The position numbers and the translations under genes were made by a program. The notes beneath the pieces are model-generated. The model worked only from the letters and a program-made list of their open reading frames with translations. It did not search any database and was not told the origin of the DNA. From Rothia sp035916755 (GTDB taxonomy: Bacteria > Actinomycetota > Actinomycetes > Actinomycetales > Micrococcaceae), in NCBI RefSeq assembly GCF_035916755.1, contig NZ_JAYWIX010000004.1, forward strand, positions 186,001-250,000: 64,000 nt of DNA, given 5' to 3'. This document shows, piece by piece, positions 50,929 through 59,243 of the stretch (positions are counted from its first letter, which is position 1; every line of letters starts with the position of its first letter).

Positions 50929-51037
50929 GGAGGGGTTCTGCAGGCTCACGCTCGCCTCATGAACCCCTCCCCTAGTTTGTACCGTGCCCTGCCCGCTTTT
51001 GACACTAAAAGTGGGCAGGGCATGGTACATAGGGGAG
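50929..51037. repeat. Two overlapping long hairpins after the DUF808 gene
   Basis: GGAGGGGTTC (50929-50938) pairs with GAACCCCTCC (50961-50970). GTACCGTGCCCTGCCCGCTTTT (50979-51000) pairs with its complement at 51007-51028. The outer bases CTCCCCTA/TAGGGGAG extend the second stem and compete with the first. The interval to 51108 has no gene. Confidence 0.65.
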
Positions 51038-51108
51038 AAAAGGACGCCGGTGCCCAACTGCCGGGCAAATTTTTGCCACATTTACGTGGCGGGACCTATT
51101 TCAGGCAC

Positions 51109-51152
51109 GAAAAAACCCGCTTCCCTAGCTCTCACTAGGAAAACGGGTTTTT
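51109..51152. terminator. Terminator of the tRNA-Leu gene
   Basis: GAAAAAACCCG...CTAG with CTAG...CGGGTTTTTC around a short loop; T tracts on both strands. On the minus strand it lies about 10 bp beyond the tRNA 3' end. Confidence 0.75.
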
Positions 51153-51160
51153 CTTCTCTG

Positions 51161-51244
51161 TGCGCAAGGGGGGACTTGAACCCCCACGATCTTGCGATCA
51201 CTGGCACCTGAAGCCAGCGCGTCTGCCAATTCCGCCACTTGCGC
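51161..51244 (-). tRNA. tRNA-Leu, anticodon CAG
   Basis: 84 nt. The acceptor stem GCGCAAG/CTTGCGC, a D arm with GGCGGAATTGGCAGACGC, an anticodon stem CTGGC/GCCAG with loop TTCAGGT (anticodon CAG), a long variable arm (TGATCGCAAGATCGT) typical of class II tRNAs, and GGGGGTTCAAGTCCCCC as T arm are all readable on the minus strand. CCA is not encoded. In mycobacteria a tRNA-Leu gene also adjoins fhaA. Confidence 0.95.
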
Positions 51245-51561
51245 ATTATTCATTTTTTATCGTTGCTGAATGAGCAACGAAGATAACTATACACACCCCA
51301 TTAAGAAGATGTCCACCCAAAATTAAGTGTCCTCAACCACATACAAGCCAGAAAGGTGCCCAAAACCGGCGCGCGGGCGTCCGCTCCCTACTCTAGAACC
51401 CGTGAGATAGCAGGGCTTTACCAGGTTTTCCCGGGGAGTTTTTACGGTTATCCACTAGACTAGAAGCTTAGGCTGTGTGCATACCCTGCGCAGCGAATCA
51501 GCTCGAGCACCCGCAGAACACGGCGCGGTGCGCCCGTAGTTTTGTGTTGAAGGAGGCAAGC
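51245..51561. promoter_or_regulatory. Intergenic region upstream of the fhaA operon
   Basis: 317 bp between the tRNA and fhaA. It should hold the promoters of both units. I see a GGCGTCC motif at about 51376 and a partial DnaA box (TTATCCACT, about 51447). No gene and no clear operator. Confidence 0.4.
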
Positions 51562-52371
51562 ATGGGGTTCATCGACAGACTTGAACAGGGCCTAGAAAAG
51601 GCCGTGCGTGGCACCTTCAGCAAGGGCGGCACTTTTGAGCCCGTAGATATCGCCAACCGTCTCCGCACCGAGATGGACAACAAGGCCTTCTCCGTCTCGT
51701 CCGGGCGTACCATCGCCCCCAATAACTTCACCGCCGAATTTTCTGCCAGTGACTTTTCCCGGGCCCAGCAGTGGGGCGTTCCCCTGGCTGAAGAGCTCTG
51801 CGACGTGGTCATCCGCCACGCCCGCGACCAGGGTTACTCCCTGCGCGGGGCGGTGCGCGTGACCTTCTCACTTAACAACGAGCTTGAACCGGGCAGCTTC
51901 GATATCACCAGCGCGGTGAAGAAGATGCAGGCCCCTCAGGACGAACCCGCCCCGGCACCTGCCCACCCGGCGTCCGCCCAACAGCAGCTCCCCACGCGCA
52001 TCACCCGCCCGGCAGCGCCACCGCGCACCGAGCCGGTGCCCGCCCACCAGCTGCCGCAGCCCAACCGCCCCGCCCCCACCCCCCAAGTGGTGCTCGACAT
52101 CAACGGCGAGCGCGTTGTGGTGCGCGATTTGCCGGTCACCCTGGGGCGCGGATCCAACGCAGATATCACCGTTGAAGATACGGGTGTCTCACGCCGCCAC
52201 CTCGATATTGTGGAGCAAGATGGCACCTATCTTGCGGTTGATTTGGGGTCCACGAACGGTTCTTACCTTGACGGTAAGCGCCTGCACGGCCGGGCTGAGC
52301 TGCGTAACGGTTCTGTGATTGAGATGGGCCGGGCCCGTATTGTTTTCCGTCTGATGGTTCGTAAGGGGTAG
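51562..52371 (+). CDS. fhaA: FhaA, DUF3662 and FHA domain protein
   Basis: 269 residues from the ATG at 51562, preceded by AAGGAGG. Residues ~1-120 are the DUF3662 domain (GFIDRLEQGLEKAVRGTFSK, FEPVDIANRLRTEMD). A proline-rich linker follows. Residues ~175-265 are the FHA domain (DLPVTLGRGSNADITVEDTG, VSRRHLDI, DLGSTNGSYLDGKRL), which binds phosphothreonine. In mycobacteria FhaA links PknB signalling to the lipid II flippase MurJ. It heads the fhaA-fhaB-pstP-rodA-pbpA-pknA-pknB operon. Confidence 0.93.
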   Translation: MGFIDRLEQGLEKAVRGTFSKGGTFEPVDIANRLRTEMDNKAFSVSSGRTIAPNNFTAEFSASDFSRAQQWGVPLAEELCDVVIRHARDQGYSLRGAVRVTFSLNNELEPGSFDITSAVKKMQAPQDEPAPAPAHPASAQQQLPTRITRPAAPPRTEPVPAHQLPQPNRPAPTPQVVLDINGERVVVRDLPVTLGRGSNADITVEDTGVSRRHLDIVEQDGTYLAVDLGSTNGSYLDGKRLHGRAELRNGSVIEMGRARIVFRLMVRKG

Positions 52372-52374
52372 CTT

Positions 52375-52878
52375 GTGGCATCTGAAATTACCGTGACGGT
52401 TTTACGTTTTGCCTTTTTGGGCCTGCTGTGGCTGTTTATTTTTATGGTTCTTGCCGCGTCGCGCCGCGACCTGGGTGTGGGGCGTAATATCCGCACTGCG
52501 CGGGCTCAGTTTGACGAGGTGGCTGTTGATGCGCCGGTTGCTCCTGCAACTCCTGCCCACCCGGCGCCGGCGGCTGCCCCTCCGGCCCGCCCGTCCCTGC
52601 TCACCATTGTGGACGGCACCCAGGCCGGGGCTACCATGCGCCTGGGCGATAGCCCGGTGACCATTGGTCGCGCCACCGATATTGAGGTCTCCCTTCAGGA
52701 CGACTACGCTTCGGGCCGTCATGCCCGTCTTTTCCCGCAGGGGTCGCGCTGGTTCCTTGAAGATATGGGGTCAACCAACGGTACTTTTGTGGGTGATACC
52801 CGCCTGACCCGTGCTACTCCGATTGAGGCTGGCCAGCCCTTCCGGGTAGGACGTACCACTATGCAGCTGAAAGCCTAG
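52375..52878 (+). CDS. fhaB: FhaB/FipA-like FHA domain protein
   Basis: 167 residues from the GTG at 52375, 3 bp after fhaA. An N-terminal helix (RFAFLGLLWLFIFMVLAASR region) anchors it to the membrane, followed by a Pro/Ala linker. The FHA domain (about 95-165) reads MRLGDSPVTIGRATDIEVSL, SGRHARLF and DMGSTNGTFVGDTRL. It is part of the division and phosphorylation circuit, next to pstP. It starts 4 bp before the phosphatase gene. Confidence 0.92.
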   Translation: MASEITVTVLRFAFLGLLWLFIFMVLAASRRDLGVGRNIRTARAQFDEVAVDAPVAPATPAHPAPAAAPPARPSLLTIVDGTQAGATMRLGDSPVTIGRATDIEVSLQDDYASGRHARLFPQGSRWFLEDMGSTNGTFVGDTRLTRATPIEAGQPFRVGRTTMQLKA

Positions 52879-52881
52879 TGC

Positions 52882-54621
52882 ATGAGTATCGCTTTCCGTT
52901 TTGCGGCCCGCTCCGACGTGGGGCGAGTACGCTCGAAGAACGATGATTCCGGCTATGCCGGCCACTACCTAGCGGTGGTTGCCGACGGCATGGGCGGGCA
53001 TGTGGGCGGCGACGTTGCGTCGGCGACCACAGTGCTTGATCTGACCCCTCTTGACCGGGCCGGTTTTGAGGGTAGTGCCGGGGTGTATCTGGCTGATGAG
53101 ATTGTGAATGCCAATATCATCATGAATGAGCTGGTAGCCCTGAACCCGCGTTTGGCGGGTATGGGTACCACCTGCACGGCTCTGCTGATTGATGGCGACC
53201 GCATCGAGATGGCCCATATTGGTGATTCGCGCGCCTACCGCCTGCGCGACGGGGTATTTGAGCAGGTCACCACCGACCACACCTTTGTGCAGCGCCTGCT
53301 GCAGGAGGGGCGTATTAGCCCCGAAGAGGCCGAGGCCCACCCGCACAAGAACGTAATTATGCGGGTGCTGGGCGACGTGGACGCCAGCCCCGAGCTTGAA
53401 CTGCGCACCCTGGACGCCGTGGTGGGCGAAAAGTGGGTGCTGAGCTCTGACGGCTTGGACGCCGTGGTGCAGGTAGCTGAGATTGAGGCGGTCATGCGCT
53501 CCACCGGCGACCTACAGCAGGTGGTCGATATTCTGACCGACATGACCTTAGAACGCGGTGCCCCCGACAACGTAACCGTAGTGGCCCTTCAGGTCATTAG
53601 CGAGGACTCCCTCTCAGCGGCGATTACCGCCCCGCAGCCGATTATCCCGGTGCGTAAGTACGGTAAGGACGGCGAGCTGGTGGGGGTTTACCCCACCGTG
53701 GAGCAGGAGGCCGCTGAGCCTGCCTCCAGCGACAGCCAGGCAGAGGGGGCGGACGCCGGTGAGCCGGTAGACGAGGACGGCGAGCACCGCGCCCCCTGGC
53801 GCCGCCGCATGCCCCAGCACGCCAAGATGCGCAACGCCCTGCGCCACGGCAAGTGGCGCGGTGAATCCTTCACCGACGGCGTGCTCAACACGATGACCGT
53901 CAAGGCCGGGGTGGACGCCGCGTCCCCCGCCAGCGGTGAGGGGGAGGACGAGCCGACCCCGGCGTCCGTCCTGCGCCAGGAGCTTTCAGAGCGCCCCCAC
54001 GACCTGGTGGGAGCTGCCGCCAATGCCACCCAGACCGGCATGATTCCGGCGGTCACGGCCCGCACCGCCCAAAATATCAGCACCCTCTCCCACCAGCAGA
54101 CCACCCAGACCCTGGAGCCTGCCGAGCTGCCCGAGGAATACCGGGTTGCCCTCAGCAACGAGGTCGCTCCGTCACCGCACCGCTGGCCCATGCGGGTCTT
54201 CGTGGTGGCCCTAACCCTGGCCGTGCTGGCAGCCAGTGCCTGGAGCTTCTTCTCCTGGACCAAGACCCAGTACTACGTGGGTGTTAAGGACGACCACGTG
54301 ACGGTGTTCAACGGCATTAACCAGTCCCTGGGGCCGGTCAGCCTGAACAGCGTGGTGGATGAGACCGATATTGAGGTCAGCTCCCTGCCGGAGTTCTCCC
54401 AGTCGCTCCTGCACAGCACCATCACCGCCACCAGCCAGGACGAGGCTGAGCAGATTGTGCAGAACCTGCGCGACCAGCTACCGGCTACGGTCACGCCGGG
54501 AACCGTCACCACGGCGGAGCCTACCCCGAGTGCCTCTGCCAGTGCCTCGGGTGAGCCGAGCCCGGCGTCCGAAACCAGCCCAACACCCGATACCAGCACA
54601 ACCACCCAGGGAGGTAACTAG
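52882..54621 (+). CDS. pstP: PP2C-family serine/threonine phosphatase PstP
   Basis: 579 residues. Residues ~5-240 are the PP2C catalytic domain: RSDVGRVRSKNDDSGYA, VVADGMGGHVGGDVAS with the metal-binding aspartate, MGTTCTALLI, HIGDSRAYRLRDG, SSDGLDAVVQ and GAPDNVTVVALQV. A cytoplasmic linker (about 250-430, acidic and then basic) is longer than in mycobacteria. A helix (MRVFVVALTLAVLAASAWSFF, about 437-457) precedes an extracellular part ending in a Ser/Thr/Ala/Pro-rich tail. It counteracts PknA and PknB. The last base overlaps the rodA start. Confidence 0.92.
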   Translation: MSIAFRFAARSDVGRVRSKNDDSGYAGHYLAVVADGMGGHVGGDVASATTVLDLTPLDRAGFEGSAGVYLADEIVNANIIMNELVALNPRLAGMGTTCTALLIDGDRIEMAHIGDSRAYRLRDGVFEQVTTDHTFVQRLLQEGRISPEEAEAHPHKNVIMRVLGDVDASPELELRTLDAVVGEKWVLSSDGLDAVVQVAEIEAVMRSTGDLQQVVDILTDMTLERGAPDNVTVVALQVISEDSLSAAITAPQPIIPVRKYGKDGELVGVYPTVEQEAAEPASSDSQAEGADAGEPVDEDGEHRAPWRRRMPQHAKMRNALRHGKWRGESFTDGVLNTMTVKAGVDAASPASGEGEDEPTPASVLRQELSERPHDLVGAAANATQTGMIPAVTARTAQNISTLSHQQTTQTLEPAELPEEYRVALSNEVAPSPHRWPMRVFVVALTLAVLAASAWSFFSWTKTQYYVGVKDDHVTVFNGINQSLGPVSLNSVVDETDIEVSSLPEFSQSLLHSTITATSQDEAEQIVQNLRDQLPATVTPGTVTTAEPTPSASASASGEPSPASETSPTPDTSTTTQGGN

Positions 54622-56072
54622 TGAGCGCTTCATCTGCCGCATCTGCGGTTGAGCTGCCCCGCTCCCGCCGACTGACCGAACTGGTTCTCACCGTGCTTGC
54701 GGTGTTGCTCTGCCCTGCCGCCATGTACCTGGTAGACCCCGAAGCGGCCCTGGAAAACCGCATGTGGGTACAGGCTCTTACCGTTCAGGGTGTGGGTGCC
54801 CTGGTACTACATGCCGTTATGTATATGCGGGCCCGCTACGCCGACCCCTTTATCCTGCCGATTGCGGTGGCTCTCAACGGGCTGGGTCTAGCCATGATCT
54901 ACCGTATCGACCTGACCACCACCGCTAACGCGGGGGCGGCCCAGCTCATGTGGACCGGCGTAGCCATGATTGCTTCAGCCGTGGTGCTCTTCTTCCTGCG
55001 CGACCACCGGGTACTGCGGAAGGTCACTTATATCTCTCTGGCTGCCTCAATTGTGCTGCTCCTGCTGCCGCTGCTACCGGTCATCGGTACCGAAATCAAC
55101 GGTGCCCGCATCTGGATTTCACTCGGCGGCCGCACCTTCCAGCCCGGTGAAGTTGCCAAGATTACCCTGGCTATCTTCTTCGCCGGTTATCTCTCAACCC
55201 ACCGCGACCTGATCATGCTGGCCGGTAAGCGCATCGGCCCGGTACGCCTGCCCCGCTTCAAAGACCTGGCTCCCATGTTTATCGCCTGGTTTGTCTCGCT
55301 AGCGGTGCTGGTTTTCCAGCGCGATTTGGGCTCGGCTATCCTCTTCTTCGGTATCTTCCTGGCCATGCTCTTCCTGGCGACCGGAAGCCTCACCTGGGTT
55401 GCCCTGGGCCTGCTCTTTGTAGCCGCCGGCGGCGTCCTAGCCTACAACTACATCTCCCACGTCTACTACCGCATCAACTCCTGGGTGCACGCTTTTGACC
55501 CCGAAATCTACAACCAGCCCCTGGGTGGCTCGGGTCAGATCGTGCAGGGCCTCTTCGGCTTGGCCTCTGGCGGCCTGTTCGGACGCGGCTGGGGCAACGG
55601 ACGACCCGACCTCGTCTCGTATTCCAATTCAGACATGATTATCACCGCCCTCGGTGAAGAGCTGGGCCTGCTGGGTCTGGGAGCGATTCTTATGCTCTTC
55701 CTGCTGCTGGTCTCCCGCGGTTTCCGTGCGGCCCTGGGCACCCGTGATGCCTTCGGCAAGCTCCTAGCCGCCGGTTTCTCAGCCCTCATCGTGATTCAGC
55801 TCTTCGTGGTCATTGGCGGCGTCACCCGCCTAATTCCCCTGACGGGCCTCACCACCCCCTTCATGTCCGCCGGTGGCTCCTCCCTACTCTCAAACTGGGT
55901 CATCGTAGCCATCCTGCTCGCTATCTCCCACACCGCCCGCGCCCCGCACGTGGTAGAAGAGTTCGACGAGGCAGACAGCATCGACTACGAAGGCTACGAG
56001 CCCGAGGGCGCCACGTCCGTCATCTCTAGAATTACCGAAACCAACCGTTCAGGAGGTGCTCGCGGTGAATAA
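54621..56072 (+). CDS. rodA: FtsW/RodA/SpoVE family lipid II polymerase
   Basis: 483 residues with about twelve helices. The SEDS signature regions are present: GARIWISLGGRTFQPGEVAKITL (region), LVFQRDLGSAILFFGIFL, NQPLGGSGQIVQGLFGLASGG, TDFAF-like FTD replaced by SNSDMIITALGEELGLLG and PLTGLTTPFMSAGGSSLLSNW. It polymerises peptidoglycan glycan strands with the class B transpeptidase encoded next to it (pbpA). It overlaps pstP by 1 bp and pbpA by 8 bp from the preferred GTG. The C-terminal ~50 residues are cytoplasmic and acidic. Confidence 0.93.
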   Translation: MSASSAASAVELPRSRRLTELVLTVLAVLLCPAAMYLVDPEAALENRMWVQALTVQGVGALVLHAVMYMRARYADPFILPIAVALNGLGLAMIYRIDLTTTANAGAAQLMWTGVAMIASAVVLFFLRDHRVLRKVTYISLAASIVLLLLPLLPVIGTEINGARIWISLGGRTFQPGEVAKITLAIFFAGYLSTHRDLIMLAGKRIGPVRLPRFKDLAPMFIAWFVSLAVLVFQRDLGSAILFFGIFLAMLFLATGSLTWVALGLLFVAAGGVLAYNYISHVYYRINSWVHAFDPEIYNQPLGGSGQIVQGLFGLASGGLFGRGWGNGRPDLVSYSNSDMIITALGEELGLLGLGAILMLFLLLVSRGFRAALGTRDAFGKLLAAGFSALIVIQLFVVIGGVTRLIPLTGLTTPFMSAGGSSLLSNWVIVAILLAISHTARAPHVVEEFDEADSIDYEGYEPEGATSVISRITETNRSGGARGE

Positions 56073-57507
56073 AGCTATCCGCCGGGCATGGATCGCTGCG
56101 GCCTGCGTCTTCGTGATGCTGCTGGGCACCCTGACCTATATCCAATTCTTCGACGCTAAAAACCTGCAGGCCAACGCCTGGAACTCCCGCACCCTCTACG
56201 AAAGCTACGGCTCCCAGCGCGGGTCCATTGTGGTTGACGGGGTAGAAATTGCCTCGTCCGTAGAATCAAACGACGGCTACGCCTTCCAGCGCACCTACTC
56301 CCAGCCCGAGCTCTACGCGGGGCTCACCGGATACTTTTCATCCATCTACGGGGCAACCGGCCTGGAATCTGCCATGAACGACCAGCTGTCGGGCAACTCC
56401 GACGCCCAGTTCTACGACCGCCTGGCCCAGATGTTCACCGGCAACACCGCCCAGGGGGCCAGCGTTGAGCTGACCATCGACAGCGAGCTCCAGCAGCTGG
56501 CCTACAACCTGCTGGACGGCTACAAGGGCTCTATCGTTGCCCTCGACCCCAAGACCGGCGAAATCCTGGCTATGGTGTCCACCCCCTCCTACGACCCCAA
56601 CACCCTCTCGTCCCACAACGCCGAATCGGTGCTGGCCCAGTACGCGGCCCTCAATGAGGACGCCAACCACCCGCTCTACAACCGCGCTATCGCGGGCGAC
56701 ACCTACGCACCCGGCTCACCCTTCAAAATTATTGACGCCGTAGCCGCCCTCGAATCGGGTAAATACAATGCGGACTCGGTGATTCCCAACCCTCAGAACC
56801 TGACCCTGCCGAACACCACCGTCACCCTGCCCAACTACACCGGCGGCCAGTGCTCAACCCGCACGTCCGCCACCATCGAGTGGGCCCTGGCGCAGTCCTG
56901 CAACACCCCCTTTGCCCAGATTGCCATGGACCTGGGCGAAGAAACCATCGCCCAGACCGCCAGCAACTTTGGCTACGGGCAAGACCTCCAAATCCCTCTA
57001 GCTGTGTCACAGTCAGTCTTCCCGACCAACATGGAAGACAGCCAGCTAGCACAGGCGTCTATTGGTCAGTACGATGTGAAGACCACCCCTTTGCAGGTTG
57101 CTATGATGAGCGCAGCTATCGCGAACGACGGTGTGCAGATGAAACCCAACCTGATCAGGTCGGTTAAGTCCCACAACCTCAGCTCGCTGTATGAGTTCTC
57201 AGCTGAGGAGCTACGACGCTCCACCTCAGCCGATATCGCCAACCAGGTAACCGATTGGATGGTAAACGGCGTGAGCAACGGTATCGCCTCGGGCGCCGCG
57301 GTCAGCGGGGTCCAGGTGGCCGGTAAAACCGGTACCGCTGAAATTGGGGACACGGGGTTGAATAACTCCTGGTTCACCGGTTTCGCTCCGGCTGACGACC
57401 CGCAGGTAGCTATCGCGGTAGTCTATGAAGGTGTAGACGTCACAACAGGGGCGCAGCTTGCTGCTCCCGCAGGTAAACAACTTTTTGAGGCGGTGTTGAA
57501 CAAGTGA
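56065..57507 (+). CDS. pbpA: Class B penicillin-binding protein PbpA
   Basis: 480 residues from the GTG at 56065, 8 nt after AGGAGG; a GTG at 56056 would overlap that site. An N-terminal helix (AWIAAACVFVMLLGTLTYIQF region) is followed by the dimerisation domain and the transpeptidase: GDTYAPGSPFKII with the SxxK serine (about residue 218), SCN (about 282) and AGKTGTAE (about 421). It cross-links peptidoglycan outside the membrane. The SxxK sequence is SPFK rather than the common STFK, a conservative change. The downstream pknA start overlaps by 4 bp. Confidence 0.93.
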   Translation: MNKAIRRAWIAAACVFVMLLGTLTYIQFFDAKNLQANAWNSRTLYESYGSQRGSIVVDGVEIASSVESNDGYAFQRTYSQPELYAGLTGYFSSIYGATGLESAMNDQLSGNSDAQFYDRLAQMFTGNTAQGASVELTIDSELQQLAYNLLDGYKGSIVALDPKTGEILAMVSTPSYDPNTLSSHNAESVLAQYAALNEDANHPLYNRAIAGDTYAPGSPFKIIDAVAALESGKYNADSVIPNPQNLTLPNTTVTLPNYTGGQCSTRTSATIEWALAQSCNTPFAQIAMDLGEETIAQTASNFGYGQDLQIPLAVSQSVFPTNMEDSQLAQASIGQYDVKTTPLQVAMMSAAIANDGVQMKPNLIRSVKSHNLSSLYEFSAEELRRSTSADIANQVTDWMVNGVSNGIASGAAVSGVQVAGKTGTAEIGDTGLNNSWFTGFAPADDPQVAIAVVYEGVDVTTGAQLAAPAGKQLFEAVLNK

Positions 57508-59231
57508 GGCCTTCGGTAGATGTGACTCTTGGTGGTCGCTACACCCTGACCGAGCGTATCGCGATTGGCGGTATGGGCGAGGTCTGGAAGGCGCGCGATA
57601 AGGTCTTGGGCCGTACCGTCGCCGTAAAGATTCTGAAAGAGGAATATACGGGCGACCCCGGCTTCCTGGAGCGTTTCCGCGCCGAGGCCCGCCACACCGC
57701 CCTGCTCAACCACCCCGGCGTCGCCAACGTCTTTGACTACGGTGAAGAGGACGGCTCTGCCTACCTGGTCATGGAGCTCGTGCCCGGGGAGCCGCTGTCT
57801 AACATCATTGAGCGCGACAAGCAGCTACCTGCGGACCGCATCCTCAACATCATGGCGCAGACCGCCCGCGCCCTGGCAGCCGCCCACGCCCAGGGTCTCG
57901 TGCACCGCGACGTGAAGCCCGGCAACCTGATTATCACTCCGGACGAGCGGGTAAAGGTCACCGACTTCGGTATCGCCCGCCTGGCCGACCAGGTCCCCCT
58001 CACCGCCACCGGTCAGGTGATGGGTACCGCCCAGTACCTGGCACCTGAGCAGGCAACCGGCCAGCAGGCCACCCCCTCCTCAGACATGTATTCCCTGGGC
58101 ATCATCGGCTACGAGTGCCTAGCGGGTAAGCGCCCCTTCACCGGCGAATCGCAGATCGCCATCGCTCTGGCGCAGGTCAATGACCCGCCGCCGGCCCTAC
58201 CCAAGGACGTCCCCGCCCCGGCAGCAGCGCTCATCATGTGCCTGCTCTCCAAGGACCCGGCGGACCGACCCGAGACCGCTACCGCGCTGGCGTCCGCTAT
58301 CGACGCCATCCGCCGCCGCGACATCCCGGCCGCCATCAAGGCTGTACCGCCCCTGGGCAAGTTCCTGCCGCAGGGGGCAGATACCCAGGCCACCCAGGTC
58401 ATGACGGCCCCCACCGCCGTGGCTCCCGCAGCAGCCCGGTTTGGTTCAGGAGCCCACTACGAACCCGAGCCCACCACCGCCCGTGTACCCAGCGCCCCGG
58501 TCGCTGCCGCCTACCCGGCAGCCGAGCCCCCGGCAAAGAAGAAGAGCCCCTGGGGCTGGGTGTCCCTGGTGCTTGCTCTGCTCCTCATTGCCGCCGTCGT
58601 CTGGTTTGTACTAGCTGGTAGCAACCGCTCCAGCACTACCGGCGATACAACCCCCACAGCGTCAGGCACCGTCTCAACCGTCAGCGTCTCACCCACCACC
58701 GAAGAAGCCAGCGCGGCCGAGACCCCCACCCGCATTGAAATTGACTCAGCCTCCTTCGAGGGCCGCCCCCTCGATGATGTCGTCAACGAACTCACCGCTA
58801 TGGGCTTCTCAACGCGTACCACCGGCGTCACCTCCGACTCCGCGGTAGACACCGTGCTCTCCGTTTCACCTACCGGTAGCGTAGAAGTGGGCAAAACCAT
58901 TACCGTGCAGTACTCCACCGGCCCCAAATCAGTGACCCTACCCAGTAATCTGGAGGGTACAGACTCTGAAGAGGCCATCAACGCGATTACCGCCCTGGGC
59001 GTGAACGTGCAGATTCACTTTGAAGAAAGCAGCAGTGCCCGCGAAGGCACCGTGCTCCGCACCAGCCCCACCTCGGGGTCCCGCGTTGAGGTAGGGAGTA
59101 GCGTAGACGTCTACGTGGCCAAGGCTCCCGCAGCCAGTGCATCGGCATCCGCATCGTCGAGCGCCTCAGCATCACAGTCAACCACCGGCTCTGAATCAGC
59201 CTCACCGAGTGCTGATTCAACCGGCAACTAA
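57504..59231 (+). CDS. pknA: Serine/threonine protein kinase PknA-like with PASTA domains
   Basis: 575 residues from the GTG at 57504. The kinase domain (about 10-265) has GGMGEVWKARD, VAVKILKEE, the catalytic loop HRDVKPGN, DFGIARLA and the TGQVMGTAQYLAPEQATG activation segment. A linker and helix (WVSLVLALLLIAAVVWFVLAG, about 351-371) lead to two PASTA-like repeats (about 410-545) and a Ser-rich tail. In mycobacteria PknA lacks PASTA repeats; here it has them, as in several Micrococcales. It phosphorylates division and cell-wall proteins with PknB. Confidence 0.9.
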   Translation: MRPSVDVTLGGRYTLTERIAIGGMGEVWKARDKVLGRTVAVKILKEEYTGDPGFLERFRAEARHTALLNHPGVANVFDYGEEDGSAYLVMELVPGEPLSNIIERDKQLPADRILNIMAQTARALAAAHAQGLVHRDVKPGNLIITPDERVKVTDFGIARLADQVPLTATGQVMGTAQYLAPEQATGQQATPSSDMYSLGIIGYECLAGKRPFTGESQIAIALAQVNDPPPALPKDVPAPAAALIMCLLSKDPADRPETATALASAIDAIRRRDIPAAIKAVPPLGKFLPQGADTQATQVMTAPTAVAPAAARFGSGAHYEPEPTTARVPSAPVAAAYPAAEPPAKKKSPWGWVSLVLALLLIAAVVWFVLAGSNRSSTTGDTTPTASGTVSTVSVSPTTEEASAAETPTRIEIDSASFEGRPLDDVVNELTAMGFSTRTTGVTSDSAVDTVLSVSPTGSVEVGKTITVQYSTGPKSVTLPSNLEGTDSEEAINAITALGVNVQIHFEESSSAREGTVLRTSPTSGSRVEVGSSVDVYVAKAPAASASASASSSASASQSTTGSESASPSADSTGN

Positions 59232-59243
59232 ACTCCACCGGAA

